Below the pieces are notes generated by a model. It saw only the letters and a list, made by a program, of their open reading frames with translations, was not told where the DNA came from and made no database searches. A stretch of 64,000 nt of DNA, taken from NCBI RefSeq assembly GCF_030035675.1, contig NC_084497.1:28567955-28631954 (forward strand), written 5' to 3'. The translations under genes were made by a program, and so were the position numbers. The DNA comes from Rhineura floridana (taxonomy: Eukaryota; Chordata; Lepidosauria; Squamata; Rhineuridae). Of this stretch, positions 22,445 to 37,700 are shown piece after piece; position 1 is the first letter of the stretch, and each line of letters opens with the position of its first letter.

Positions 22445-25400
22445 GTACGTTGGCTGCGGGGGGAGGATTCTGGGGCAATGTATTTTCATTGAAAGTTATT
22501 GTTGCTTTTTAATAATGTTATTACCTTGTTATTTAATTTTTGTAAATTGTACTGCTTTTATTGATATGTATTTCTATATTTGTGTTTATTTTTTGTAAGC
22601 CGCTTTGAGGGCCATTTGGCCAAAAGGTGGGATAGAAATCAACAACAACATCGGTGTGTGTCCAGAAAGGAAGATCTGTTGCTGCTGGGTTTGCAGCCCA
22701 AAGCGTGTTTGTGTGTGTGTGTGTGTCTGCTTTTCGTCAAGTTCTGAAAGACACTTTGTGTACATCCACAGCTTGAAATCTACGACATGATTGGCCAGGC
22801 CATCAGCAATTCACGCCGTGCAGGCGGAGAGGTAAGGATGATGACCTCCTTGAGGAACTCTTCCGTCTTTGTAACTTCCACCATACAGGTGGCTGGAATT
22901 AAACATGTGTGTTCGTTCTCTCTCTCTTTCCGGGACGGCAGCACTACCAGAACTTCCAGCTCCTTGGCGCCTGGTGTTTGCTGAACAGCTTGTTCCTCAT
23001 CTTGAACCTTAGCCCCACAGCCCTGGCTGATAAGGGGAAAGAGAAGGACCCCCTGGCTGCCCTCCGGGTACGGGACATCATTGCTCGCTCCAAAGAGGGA
23101 GTGGGATCTCCTAAGCTGGGACCTGGGAAAGGGTAAGGTTTTTTTGGTACCAATAGAAAGCAAAATGTCAGTTCTGCCCCCCTTCTTCCCTTCATCTTAG
23201 GTGATGTCTAGATTTTTAAAGTGTTTTTCCTTTCCCAAAGGCACCAGGGCTTTGGTGTCTTGTCGGTGGTTCTTGCAAATCACGCCATCAAGCTGCTCAC
23301 CTCGCTCTTCCAAGACCTGCAAGTTGAAGCTCTTCACAAGGTGAGGGAGTAGAAACTCTGTGGGGTCCTTTCTCTGATGTTGCTTCTTTTTTTTTGAAAT
23401 GACTGCTTTGACCTCCCATCTTCCAGGGCTGGGAGACAGATGGGCCCCCAGCTGTGCTGAACATCATGGCCCAGAGCACATCGATCCAGCGGATCCAGCG
23501 GCTGATCGATTCAGTGCCCCTCACGAATCTGCTGCTGACCTTGTTGTCCACATCGTACAGAAAGGTCAGTGGGCGGTCCACATGTGGCAATGACCACTGG
23601 CTTCAGGTGGTTTTTTTAAAAAGTGGATTAAATGTCTTTTTAGAGAAGAATAGGTCTAAAAAGCAGTCTTTCTCCATGATTGCTAAAAGAAACCTTGATG
23701 TTTAGAGGCAGTCTACCTTTTGCTGAGGTAAGTGTGTGTGTTTAGACTGTGGGGTAGGGCTGGGCTGTTGCTTTCCTGCCCTGTTCAAGGGGGATCCTGA
23801 GGGCACCCCAGCTGGCCACTGTTGATAACAAGGTGCAGGGTATGATCGGCACCGGGCATATAAAATGAGGCAATTCGTATATCCCCACTGCGGAAACAGT
23901 GAAAGCTTTCTGTCCTTTGTCTTCCCCTTGCGCCACTGCAGAAAGCATAAGAAAGAAGCCTGCATTTTAAAATGCAGCCTTCCCCTCTTCCCTGAATTTA
24001 ACCCCTGCTTGGCAGCAGGCGAGCAGGGATTAAATTCTATTGCGTTGGCTGCAGGCGCTCATTCCCTTCTGGGAACAGCCACCCACAGCCAGTGCAGAAT
24101 GGAACCCCGCCGTCCCACCGATCAGCTGACATTGCAAGTGATGTCAGCTGATTGACATATGAACATGGTTTGGGGAAGATGGCTTCACGGGCCAGACTGG
24201 ACTCGCCTGCGGGCCAGAGTCCCCACCCCTGTTTTAAGCAAAGGTTGGGTGACCCCCTATCAGATGCTATAGTAGCTGGTCTCCTGCATACAGATGATGT
24301 TTATGGTAACTTCCAACTGATAGGCTGCTGGGATTCGTCACTTGGGTTGGCCAGAGGGTTACCCTCACAACCTTGAAGCCTAGAAACTTGCTTGATTTCC
24401 CCACATTATTTTTAAAGCCATTTTTCAAGCTTGTCTTCAAAAGTTGAGCTTGGGGGAAGCAGCTGACCTGCTTTGTTTTTGTCTCTCCTTGGACTCCCGC
24501 AACCTCCAGGCTTGTGTTCTTCAGCGACAGCGGAAGGGTTCTATGAGCAGCGATGTGAGCGCCTCCACAGACTCCAACACTTACTACGAGGATGATTTCA
24601 GCAGCACCGAAGACAGCAGCCAGGGTGGGTGTTAAAAGGGGAGGTGTGAGGGTTGTGGCTGCGGTGTGCGCGCCTGTCACAGAAGAGTAGATTCTGGAGG
24701 GGGGACACTTCATTGCATCTTTATGCCTCTGCTGTTTTTAAACTAATTTGTTGAATCTCTCTCTGTGTTACTTCTTTGTTTAGATGATGACAGCGAGCCC
24801 ATCCTCGGGCAGTGGTTTGAAGAGACCATCTCACCAAGCAAAGAGAAAGTGGCCCCTCCGCCACCACCTCCGCCGCCGCCTCCCCTGGAGAGCTCCCCCC
24901 GCGTGAAAAGCCCCAACAAGCAGGCCCAGGGAGACAACGGGAACATCCTGGCCAGCCGCAAAGACCCCGAACTGGTGAGCGACGTGCAACTCAAACGAAG
25001 AGTAGACCCATTGAAATTAACGGACCTAAGTTAGTCACGCCCCTTAACTCCAAGGGGTCTACTCTTGAGTAAGACTGGCAACGGATACAGTCCTTTAGCC
25101 TTTCTCTCCCTGCATCTTTTGTGAGTCTAGCATTCGCCAACAGGACACAGAGATTGCTCCGTTTCTTTGTTTCTTTGGAGACACCCGTGCCCTGGGTTCC
25201 AGAGTGGTGGTTGTTTGAAAACTGTAAGGGGGGTGTGGGGCAGAGGGTGGGGGAAACTGTCCTGGTGACTCTCTCAGCCAGGCTCCTGGCAGCAAACTTG
25301 GAGCCATCTATTTTGAGCACGGAAAATGAATTTCTTTTTGGGTGGGTGTGTTGGGGAGTGGTGGCATGGACTTGGTTTATTCAGTTCTCCAAGAAAACAT

Positions 25401-25692
25401 GAAATGGAAATGGGCTGCCTCCAAGTAGATTCCAACTTATGGCGACCCCACGAATGGGGTTTTCATGGTAAGCGGTATTCAGAGGGGGTTTCCCATTGCC
25501 TCCCTCTGAGGCCGAGAGGCAGTGACTGGCCCAAGGTCACCCAGGGAGCTTCGTGGCTGTGTGGGGATTTGAACCCTGGTCTCCCAGGTCGTAGTCCAAC
25601 ACTCTAACCGCTAGGCCACACTGGCTCTCCCAAGAAAACATAGGTGACCATTATCCTCCTTGTTCCACTCCAGTGTGTGCATGGCTAATGCT

Positions 25693-25768
<76 letters not shown>

Positions 25769-28700
25769 TTTCTCCCTTCTCCCCTTTCCCCCTGGGTTCT
25801 AGTTCTTAAGCCTGGCCTCCAATATCCTGAACTTTGTGACTGCCTCCATGCTGGACTCCAGGAATAATTTCATCCGCAACTATCTGAGCGTCTCGCTTAC
25901 GGAGCAGCACATGGCCACGCTGGCCAGCATCATCAAGGAAGTGGACAAGGACGGACTCAAAGGTCAGGGAGAGAGAGGGTCTCCCCCTCCCCCTTTGCTA
26001 GCCTCCTGGTCTGGGTAAAACATCTTGACTTGAGACCCTGGAGAGTGAATTGTCTTAGATCAGGGATGGGGAACTCTTAGGCCCCAGAACTGGAATGCGG
26101 CCCTCAAGGCCTGTCCATCTGGCCCTCAGGACTCTTCCCAGACCACACCCCTTACCGACCCTGCTTCATACCCTCCTTGAGTGTTTTTGCCTGGCTGTGA
26201 TGCATCCTTGAACTCTGATAATGTGTCTTGCTTGCCTAGACGGGGGATAGAGAGCAATGTGTGAGTAGAAACTAGCGTGTTGTACAAGGTGAAATTTACA
26301 TTTGTTGTTCCACCCACCTTTGCCTCTGGCCCCAGCCACCCCTGGCATGTGGCCCTTGAAAAGTTTCCCAAAAGGGAATGTGCCCCTTTGGCTGAAAAAC
26401 GTTCCCCATCTCTGAGCTAAATGGATCAATCATCTTGACACAGTTTGAGCAGCATTGTATGGGCATTTAATTAATCTATTTATTGAATTTATATCCTCCC
26501 TTTCCTCCTGAAGAAGTGCAGGGTGGCAAAAGTAAACAAAACAATTTCACAAGAAGAAAAGCATACTAGGACCAAAGATTGCGACAAGCGTAAATAATAA
26601 CCAGCAAGGCGCATCCTTGTTGATGCTTCCTTAGCCAAGAGGTCCTGTTTCGCTTTGTTGGGCGTCTCTCTCTTTTGTCAAGTGATGGGATCCTGGGGTC
26701 ATTGGCTCCTTTATGCTGTGTCATAGGTACCGCAGAGGAGGAGGAGTTTGCCGCTGCGCTGTATCACTTCAACCACTCGTTGGTAACCTCAGACCTCCAG
26801 TCCCCTACCTTGCAGGTGAGTCTTGCGCTGCATGTGCGGCTAGGGGAAAAAAATAAGAGCAGTCTTGGGAGCCTGGCCTTGTAGAAAGTTGGGGCTGATG
26901 CATGTGGGGTGGGGGGAATGGTGTGGTATGATGCCAGCTCCTCCAAAGTAAAGGCTAGGACCACATCCACACAAGACATTTATTCCACTTAAACTGTCCT
27001 GGCTTCCCCCAAAGAGTGCTGAGAGCTGCTAGGAGAGTATATAAAGCCCTTAACGGCTTGGGACCAGTTTACTTGTGAGACCACCTTACCTTGTATGTAC
27101 CCACTCGAGCACTTTGCTCTGTGGAACAGGCACAGTTACTTGTTCCGCATCTGTAAAAAATCATCCCTTTAGCGTGGCAGCACCTACTCTTTGGAACTCC
27201 CTGCCTATTGACATCAGGGCAGGCAACCTTTGCTGTATTCCTTTTGACGCCTGCTTAAATCTTTTCTGTTTAGGAAAGCCTTTCCAGACACAGGGAGGTT
27301 GCTTTGTTTTAATAATGTCTGTTAGTAGCTGTTTTAATTGCTTTAACAGGTTTTCAATTATTTGTTTTTGACTTTTATTGATAATTTTAATGCTTTTTTG
27401 TAAACCGCTTAGAGCTCTACATTCAAGTGGTGTATAAATTTATTTGTTAAATAAATAATAATAACAAAAATAGGAGAGCCCTATTCCCCTCACAGCTGCG
27501 GTCCTGGGAAGAGAAACCACTCTGAGAACTGTATCTCTGGGAAACAGAGGGACTCTCGGTGCCCTTCACAGACTACACTTCCCAGGATTCTCTGGGGGAA
27601 GCCAGGACTGTTTAAAGGGGAATAAATGTCTGGTGTGCATGTGGCCTAGAAGAGGCCTGTGGAGCCATATGTGGCCCTCCAGAGGTTGCTGGGTTCCTGT
27701 CAGCCCTGGCAGCCAGCATAGCCGGCAGTGAGGAATAAAGATGGAAATTGTATCATTGCAAGAGAGGGGGTGGTGGTCAACAGTGTACCCCAAATTGCAC
27801 CTCTGTGTTAATAATGCGCTCACTTTGGCAGCAGTCACTTTGATTTTATTTCAGGACTTCTACTCATAAGGTTTCCCCCCCCTCTGTTTCTCCAGAGCAC
27901 TCTCCTGCAGCAGCTGGGCGTGGCCCCTTTCTCTGAAGGGCCCTGGCCCCTCTACATCCACCCGCAGAGCTTGTCCATCCTCTCTCGGCTTCTCCTCATC
28001 TGGCAGCATAAAGCCAGCACCCAAGGAGAACCTGATGTGCCGGAGTGCCTGAAAGTTTGGGAGAGGTGAGGGGGACGCTCCGCTGTAGGCAAGGCCCCAT
28101 TGGACAGTCAGGCCCCGTCTGGAGGGTGGTTTTCATCCAGAGCGAGTGGGCTTGCCTGATAACTGAGGTTGTCTCCTCTTTGCCGGTCACGGTCACACCT
28201 TTAAGAGAAGCCTGTTGGCATCCAGGTGGCCCAGAAGAAACATTGTGATTTGGGTCCTACTACCTAAGCTCTTGTTGGTAGTTCTTAAGCCCTCCTGGTA
28301 ATTCTGTTGCCATTCAGAAGTTTGGGGTTGGCGGTCTGGGAGAGGGCATTCTTCATGACAGCGCCTAAGCTGCGGGATTCCCTCTGCATGGAAGTGCTGC
28401 TCTGGCACCTTCACTGTGTAGGTTTTGTCTTATGCTGAAGGTGTGCCTCTTTACCCTAGCCATTGATACCTGTGGTATATTGCCGCCCTGGACTCCTTTG
28501 GGAAGAAAGGCAGGGTATAAACTGAATAAATAATAATATATTCTTAGGACCCCCCCCCGATTCTTCTGTTTGTAAACTGTTTTAACTGATTTTAATATTG
28601 TATTTTTACGTTGTTGTAACTCACCCTTAGACCTTATGGTAAAGGATGTGTAAGAAATGTAATCATTAAATAATAATAGTCATATTGCAATTAACAGGAA

Positions 28701-31700
28701 TGTTGTAATAAATAGTAGTAAGTAATTATCCTTAGAATTATTATTATTGTGTTTTTCTGTCTCCCGCACTGCTTAATGATTGCAGTCTCTTGACTGTTGA
28801 AAGTGGGCTTCTGTGAGATCATATTCCTTAATTCTGGAATGAGAACTGTTATCAGGCCAGTTGGTTGTAGGACGACCAGGCCGCCTTTGAAAGCAGGAAA
28901 GCAGCCTGTGCCATCTGTGCTCTTCTTCCGCTCCTTGCCTTGCTGTAATCCTCATCCCCCCCCCCCCATTTCTACCGTCAGGTTTGTGGGCACCTTAAAG
29001 CAGAACGCCATGCAGGGGACCCTCCCCAGCGACACCGAGGACCTGAACGTTGAGCACCTCCAGCTGCTCCTGCTGATCTTCCACAGCTTTTCCGAGAAAG
29101 GCCGGCGCTCAGTCTTGATTCTCTGCATCCAGACCATCCTGGAGCTGACGGCCAGCCTGGACTCTCAGCTGTGCTGCGTCCCTCTCCTCCTGGCCCGCCT
29201 CCTCTTAGTCTTCGACTACTTGCTCCACCAGTATTCAAAGGTTCCTGTGTATCTGTTTGAACAGGTATGCTGTGAGACTTGTGGGCATGTGTGTTCTGTT
29301 GCTGGATCATGTACACCAGGGGTGTGGAGCTTCAGGCCTGGGGGCCAAATGCGGCCCTCCAAGCCTCTTCATCTGGCCCTCGGGACTCTTTCTCAGGCTA
29401 CACCCTGCACTGGCTCTGTGTCACACCCTCCTTGAGTGTTTTTTTGCGTGGCCGGAACGTGTCCTTGAACTCTGAAAAGAGTGCCTCTTGCTGCCTGAAT
29501 GGAGGATAGAGGGGGTGTGTGTGCATGTGGGTGTGTGGAAACTGGCCTACTTTACAAGGGTAAAAATTTGCATTTGTTGCATCACCCACTTTTGCTTCTG
29601 GCCCCCACCTGCCCTTGGCATGTGACCCCTGGAAGATTGCACAGAAGGGAATGTGTCTTGGACTGACTTCTGTCCTCTCTCTGCTTACCTGCAAGGTGCA
29701 ATACAACCTGCTGACCCCACCCATCGTTTGGGCCAGCGGGTCCCAGGATGGCGGTCGGCGTACCTCTTCTCCCCTTTACCACAGCTTCAAGGAAGTGGAA
29801 GAAAACTGGGCCAAGCACTGCTCCTCAGGTGGGAGAGGGCTCCTGAGTAATCCGGGGGGCAGGGGGAAGGAGGGCTGGTGGGGCAGGGTCTCCCTCGAGA
29901 ATCAGTGGCATTAAACCAAAAACAAAACAGCCCAGGTTTCTCTTGGTACTTTCCAAATTGCACAAATCTTTTTTTTTTTAAATAATAATCAGCCTTGCTA
30001 GGCTGTGTACATACTATACATTTCAAGTACATCTAAAGCACATCTCCCTCCCCTTCTCCCAAGAATCTGGGGAACCCTAGTTTATCCTTCACAGAGCTGT
30101 CATTCCGAGCACCCATAACTAGCGTTCCTAGGATTTTTTTGTGGGGAAGCCATGTGCTTTAAATGCATGGTGTCTTTGCAGCCATGGTGGTTGAGACCAG
30201 CCTTATAAATAAGCCCACAAGGTTACCAGCTTGCAGATGTGTTTACTAGCCTGCTAAGAGGCTAGTAGTCTTGAGTTGCTACGCTGGTCCACGCATGCAC
30301 ATGCACCCACAAGAACGTCTATGTTGCTGGGCTGGTTGTGAAGGGAAGGGGCTTTGCAGTCTGCACCAAACTCCAAGCAGTCTGGCTCGCTCACCTGCAT
30401 GGAATTCCTGGTCACCTAATGGCTGCAAGGCAAGTTGTTTAAATGCAAGGCTGGTTCAGAGTGCAAATGGGGAGGCCCCTGAATCATAAATCGCAGTTGG
30501 GAATTTGCTGGGTAACCCCAGCTCACTCTCTCCTCCGCCTCCCAATCTGCCATAATGGGAATAGCACGGGACTACCTTACAAGGTTGTTGTAAGGATCAC
30601 TTAACGTCTTTGGTGTTGCTTCTGTATTCTTTATTCCCTTGGGCGGGGGTGGCATTTAAAAACCCTAGTAGTCCTTGTTGTAAAGGTCACTTGTTATGCC
30701 TTCTGTATTTCTCTGTTCCTTTGGGGGCAACTTAAAATCCCGGCCCTGTGAATTGCTCTTTTCCTTTCAGATACAGCCCACCAGCCCAGGTTCTACTGCA
30801 TTCTCTCCCCGGAAGCCTCTGAGGATGACCTGAACCGCCTTGATAACATGGTACCTAAACCCTTCCCGCCCCCCCCCCCGGCCCGATCATACAGGACAAC
30901 CGTTGTCAGTCTGGCAGGGCCGTAGCTCAGTGGTCAAGCACGTCCTTTGGGGAAGGCCCATAGCTCAGAATCTGCTTAGCACGCAGAAGATTTCTGTTTC
31001 AGTCCCCAGCATCTCCAGCTAAGGCTGGAGCCTGGAGAGGTTTTTCAGTCAGTGTGAGCAATAATGAGCTGGGCGGATGAAGGGTCCTGCTTGGCATAAA
31101 GCAGTTTTGTCTGTTCCTGTGTAGCAAACTCCTCTGGGAAGCCAAGAAGAGTTGCTGCCGAGCTCACACTCTTGTAAATACAGTTTGGTGGTTTTCAGTC
31201 CATACCTCTCCTTCCTTTTCGTCTCTTAGTTAGCCCAGCGTGGAAGGAGAGCCAGATTAAACAGAGGTATTTCCCTCATGCTGCAGGAAGTCCTTTGGAG
31301 CGTGGTATAGCGAGCGGAGCAAAACCGGTGAAACGGTTTGGGCTTTTCTGATTTTTTCTTCTTCTTTCAGGTCTGTGAGGTCTTGTTCTCCAAGGCCACG
31401 AAATACGATGACCTGTACTCGGCTCTTACCTCACTGCTGGCAGCCGGTTCCCAGTTTGACACCCTCCGCAGGAAGGAGAACAAAAACGTCACTGCGCTGG
31501 TAAGGGTGGCTCGGAAGTGGCCTGGAGTGAATTTGACAGCGGAGGCCTTTTTGACGCTCCAGCTGATGAGCTGGCCTGAAGATAGTAGGCTTTTCTGCGG
31601 GGGGAATGAGAGCTGTCCACATAGAATGCTCAGGGTACCCTCATTCGCCTGAGGCAGGAACGTGAGATACCATTGTATGAGAGGAAAGGGCTGTACTCAG

Positions 31701-34700
31701 TTGCAGAGCATCTGCTCTTCATGCATAAGGGCCCTGGTTCAATCCCTGGCATCTCCAGGAGGTAGGGCTGGGAAAAGACCGCTTCCTGGAAACCGGGAGA
31801 GCCGCTGCCAGTCAGTGTAGACATTACTGAGCTGGATGGACCAGTGGCCTGACTCAGTGTAAGGTAGCTTCCTCTGTCTCAGAGGCCCTAATTCAGGCAA
31901 GATGTTTTCCGCACAATTCCTTGCCACAGAACCATTTTAGTTAGCAACCTTACAAACCAGGCGTTCTTGACACAGCAGATGTGATTGGGCTTCCTCGCTT
32001 TCAGTCTTGGCCCCTGCGGGGGTTGGACAGCCCAAGCTGAATTAGTTAGCTAATTTTGTTTTGCTTCCTCTTTGCTCAGGAGGCCTGTGCTCTTCAGTAC
32101 TACTTCTTGATCCTCTGGCGGATCCTGGGGATCCTGCCGCCCTCCAAGAATTACATGAACCAGCTGGCGATGAACAGCCCTGAGATGAGCGAGTGTGACA
32201 TCCTGCACACACTGCGCTGGTCCTCCCGCCTGCGCATCCCCACCTATGTCGGCTGGATCAAGGTACCCTCTTACAACTTCAAGGGGGTGGGCTGGAGGGC
32301 TGGATGGAATCGCCCCCCTTTTCCCTACTTCTTTCCATGCAGTGATCCAGAACACTTGTATAAAGATTAGCAAAAGGGATTTAAGTAGCACCTTCTTGTC
32401 TTAGAAGTCATCTTCTCCAGGTCAATAGTTACCTCTGCATGTAGTTAGATGTTACTAAGCAATAAAGCTTGCACTCTTGTTGGCACAGAAATAAATGTCT
32501 TGTTTGCTTCTTCTCCTGAAGTTCTTAGCCCATGGAATTTTGGGTCATAATAATAACCGGTTGGCTTTTCAAGTGCCCTCATATTAACAGAGAAACAAAG
32601 ATTATTATTTTTTCAGTAATTGATTATCTTGTACTATATATATAAGCCAGATTTCACCTTTCCATGTAGAAGTACTTGAATAATTTTGACATCCCTGTCC
32701 GTGGGGCTTTAAATGTCTGTATGTACGCTTCAGAGTGTGTGTGTGTGTGTGCTAGCTAGCTGTAGATAACTTGTTGAACACTGGTAACGGATCAAGCATT
32801 TCACAAGGCAGTGGAACAATAATGCATACAGTAAGCGTCATGTATCAACACAGTCCCTCTCTGTTCTGTGCTGCTGAGAACCTGGCGGGGGGGGGGCGGA
32901 GTCCTACCTGAATGATTCACTGTGGGATGCGTGTTTCTGGAAATCATAATTAATTAATTAGATTTATATCCCTCCCTATCTCCCAGTAGGAGCCCAGGGT
33001 GGCATAAGAAATGCTGCAGACCTGTTTCAGACAGTGTGCTTTTTCTCCTCCCCCCTTCACATAGGATCACCTTATCAAGCAGGGCATGAAATCTGAGCAC
33101 GCCACTTCTCTCGTCGAGCTGACTTCGGCCAAGTGTAGTTCAGTGAAATATGATGTGGAAATCGCAGAGGAGTACTTTGCCAGACAGGTATGTCTATGTG
33201 CCTACGAACTAGTGGTGACAACTGGGTTGCTTTTTGTTTTGTTGCTCTGGTGCAGTGTAGGGAGGCAGCTAGATATATCACCACTACACAGTTGGCACGG
33301 ACCCACGACAGGAGCTTTTCAGTGGTGGTTCCCATTTTTGTGGAATGCCTTCCCCTATGAGGTGTGTCTGTATCCAACGTTATTGCCTTTTAGGAGGAAT
33401 TGGAAGAAATATTCCTGTTTATCCAGGCATTGGATGGCTGACGGGGACTCTTCCTGGCAACCCGAAGCTCACTGATGAAATAATGTTTTTAACTGTGACC
33501 GTGTTTTTAAACAGTCATCATATTTTACAATTTTTCTGACTTTTTAGAATGCTTTTCTTTTTCTTCTTGTTAAATTGTTTTGTTGATATGTTTGCTGTCC
33601 TGGGCTCCTTTGGGAGGAGAAGGGTGGGATATAAATTCAATAAATATAAATAAATATGACTGCCACAAGTTTCACATTCGACTGCTAGCACAGCCCCTGA
33701 TCTCAAAGATTCCATTTCTCTCACATTATGGTTCAGCATTATCCAAAGCTGAGTCACAGCCAAAGGCCTCTTATTTTAACTACTTTTTTCCTGCAGTCAA
33801 GAGGCCTTGGCAGAGCTCTTTTCCCTGTAATCGCCTTGGCTGGACACAAGGAAATGGGAGCAAGCAGCCACAGAACCTAAAGGGTTTACTTAGCCAAAGT
33901 CTTTTTGGAGGAGGTGGGATTAATGGGCCGTTCGCCTTTATTTGTGCAGGACTGAATTGGGAGGTGGAGCCAATGTCACTGGCCCTCCAGCTGTTGCTTG
34001 CCAGGATGCATTTAGAACATCCTTTGCCAACCTGGTGATGTCCACATGTTTCGGACTACACCTCCCATCAACCCGAGCCAGCACAGTCACGTTTTTAGGG
34101 TGAAACGAGGCACAACTCCATTCAGGCCGCCCTGAACCTCCGAAGAGGGAAGGTTTGGGATCCAAACGGGCTCAATAAGTAATCACTGCCGTTCTCTCCA
34201 CAGATCTCTTCGTTCTGCGGGATCGACTGCACTACCATCCTGAGGCTCCATGAGATCCCCAGCTTGCAGTCGATCTACACCCTGGACGCCGCAATTTCCA
34301 AGGTCCAGGTCTCCCTCGACGAACACTTCTCCAAGCTGGCCGCTGAGACCGACCCACACAAATCGTCCAAGATCACCAAGAACTTGCTGCCAGCTACTTT
34401 GCAGCTGATTGACACCTATGCCACCTTCACCAGGTAGGTGGGCTGTATCTTTTTCTTAAATTTGGAAGCATTAGGGTTAGAACATAAGGCAAGCCCTGCC
34501 AGATCAGTCCAAAAGCCCATCTGATCCAGCAAGCCGTTCTCTCAGTGGTCAGCCAGATATCTATTAAGGAAGCCCACAAGTAGGACCTGAGTGCAAGGGC
34601 ACTCTCCCTTCCTGTGCTTTCCAGCAAGCGTACTGCTTCCGCCCATAGAGGCAAAGCATAGCCATCGTGGCTATAATAAGCTTTGGTAGCCTTATCCCCA

Positions 34701-37700
34701 ATGAATCTGTCTAATCCTCTCTTAAATGCGTCCAAGTTGCTGGCCATCGTTGCGCCTCCTGTGGAAGCGAATTCCATTGTTTATCTATGCCCTGCATGAA
34801 GAAGTCCTTCCTGTTGTCTTGAATTTTCCAACCTTCAGCTTCATGGACTGTCCTCGAGTTCTAGCATTTTGAGAGGGGGAGGAACCCTTTTCTCTGTCTG
34901 TTTTCTCCACCTGTCAGAGGCTGCTGAAGGTCTCAGCTGGGAACTCCCCTCCGATGGCTCTGAATGACGATTTCTCTCTCTCTGTCCCTGGTGCAGGTCT
35001 TACTTGCTGCAGAGCGTCCCTGAGGAAGGCGCTGCCGAGAATAAGCCACCAGAGGAGAAGTTGCAGGGATACGCGGCCGTCCTGGCTATCGGCTCCAGCC
35101 GATGCAAGTCCAACACTTTGGGTGAGCTGCCTTTGCCCTCCTCCCTCGGACGCTTTCACCGCTGCGGTTGCATTCCTGGCCGATGTTATATGGCAGGAGT
35201 CTTTGGTGCCTTAGCCTAAGCAGGAGTTTGATTCCTGCTTTGGAACGGGAAGCCTTGTGTTCGATTCCCGGACAAGCCCACTCTTGGGGTGGTGGGAAGA
35301 GGAGGGGTGTACCTTGCACGGCAGGCTTCATAGTTGAGTGGCACAGCTCTGTACACAGATGGTCCCCAGCATCTCCATCTAAACCGAACTCCAACAGCAG
35401 GGCTCTGGAACGCTGAAGACAGTGCTAAGCGGTGGGAGCTGCGTCTCCCAAATCTGTGGAGGGGTCACAACTGCTCAGTCAGCAGAGAGCAAAAGGTCCT
35501 GGATTCAGTCTCCAGCATCTCCACTTGGAAGGATTTCAGCTAGAGGGTTGAGAAGAGGCCCCTGTGTGACTCTCTGGGGAGCTGCTGCCCGTCAGAGTAG
35601 ACAGGACTAGTGTAGATGGGCCAATGGCCACCTTGGCATATGGCAGCTTCGTACATTCATATCTAAGCCAGGGGTGAGGAACCTGGGGCCCTCCAGATGT
35701 TGTTGGGCTTCCAGCCCCCAGCAGCCAGTGTGGCTTAAATGTCAGGAGTGATGGGAGGTGTAGTCCACCAACATCTGGAGGGCCACACATTCCTCCAACC
35801 CTGATACAAGCGAGGAGGTGGGCCAGGGGTTGTGCCAAGTGAAGTTTGAGCCCCTCCCAGTCTAGTCATGGCTGTGTTCTGAGCACACTCTGAAGGTGTC
35901 TGTCTGTCTCTCTGGTGCAGGGCCAACTCTGGTCCAGAACTTGCCTTCAGCTGTACAGTCGTTGTGTGAATCATGGAACAACATCCACACAAATGAATTC
36001 CCAAACATTGGCTCATGGGTGAGTCTCTTTTTTTAATACTATTATTGGGTTGCATCCCGTGCTAACCCTACTCAGAGTAGATCTGTTGAAGTTCATGAAC
36101 ATATCTCTTAGGTCCATTAATTTCAATGGATCTACTCTGAGTTGGACTCAGTTGGATACAACCCTTGTGTTTTAAGTAGTGGCAATTACGCTCTGTTTTT
36201 AAACAGGCTGGAAATCAAGTTTTCACTGTCCTGTTTGAAATGATATTTAATTGTATTTGTTCAATTTTTTAAATTGTTGCATTATCTTATTGTTTGAAAA
36301 TTTGCATAGTAAACCACCCTGGAATAAATACTAACAAGGGGTGGTATTTAGATGCCTCAAACACAATGGTTTGGATCCAGCTAAGATTTACTCAGTGTAA
36401 ATAGACCAGTTGAAATGAATGGCCCCAAGTTAGTTACGTTTATTCGTTTCAGCAGGTCTACTGAGAGTAGGACTGTTTCCTCTTTCCACCCCTCCCCAAA
36501 ACGTGACCTCTTTTGGGTTCCTTGCAGCGCAACGCTTTTGCGAACGACACGATCCCAGCGGAGAGTTACATCAGTGCGGTTCAGGCGGCCCACCTTGGCA
36601 CCCTCTGCAGCCAGAGCCTTCCTCTCGCGGCCTCCTTAAAGCGCACCCTCCTCTCCTTGGTCAGGCTCACCGGTGACCTCATTGTGTACGTTACAGTACT
36701 TTTAGTTTCCAGCCCTTTTTGGTCTAGGCTTCTGGGGGCCACTTTGGGGTTCACCCTTGACTGGGGCAGCCATAAGATCATAGGAAGGTGCCATATATCA
36801 AGTCAGACCAACGGTCCTTCTAGCTCAGTATTGCCTAGACTGAATGGCTGCAGCTCTCCAGGGTTTCAGACAGGGGGGCCTTTCCTAGATCTCCCGGGGG
36901 CTGCTGCTGGGAATTGAACCTGCGACCTTCTGCATTCCCAGCAGGTGCTTTTCCACCAAGCTACGCTCCTTCCCTCCCCCCAGTCTTCTGAGAGTTCTCC
37001 TTCCTCTCTCCCTCCAGTTGGTCAGATGAACTGAACCCCCCCCAGGTCATCCGCACGCTGCTGCCCCTCCTCCTGGAGACCAGCACGGAGAGCGTGGCGG
37101 AGGTCAGCAGCAACTCCCTCGAGAGGATCCTGGGCCCAGCAGAGTCGGATGAGTTCCTCTCGCGTGTCTACGAGAAACTGATCATGGGATGTTACAACAT
37201 TCTGGCTAATCACTGTGACCCCAACAGGTGCTGACCTTTTGAGGTTTCGCAGCCCTAAATGTCTTGAGCTCAGGGCATTTCCGAGAGAGCCTCCTTCTCC
37301 TATACGAAGCTCCTCTTGCGCGTAGGTCGTCGGATGGGCCCTGGCTCCAAATGCCAATATTGTCTTGGTTGGCTGGTACAAACGGCCCGGCCCTTTCCCT
37401 GTTGTTCAGGTGTGTGGGCAGATAGTGGGCGGGATATAAATTGCAATAGATGATAAACTCATTCCTGCAGTCGTTTTCCCATTAATGCAGGTGGATAACC
37501 AAGGCTGTCTTCTTTTGTTATTAAAAACATGGGCCATGGCTGTTAAGATTTAACCTGCCTCTAGGAAAGTTCACACCTCTGAAAAATAAATCATCCTTCT
37601 TCTAGTGGCCTTGATGAATCCATCTTGGAAGAGTGTCTGCAGCATCTGGAGAAACAGCTGGAAAGCAGCCAGGCCCGGAAAGCGATGGAAGAGTTTTTCT

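Noticed and set aside
25673-25867. Phe/Leu/Ser repeat peptide
   Set aside because: Translation of the (CTTT)n microsatellite.
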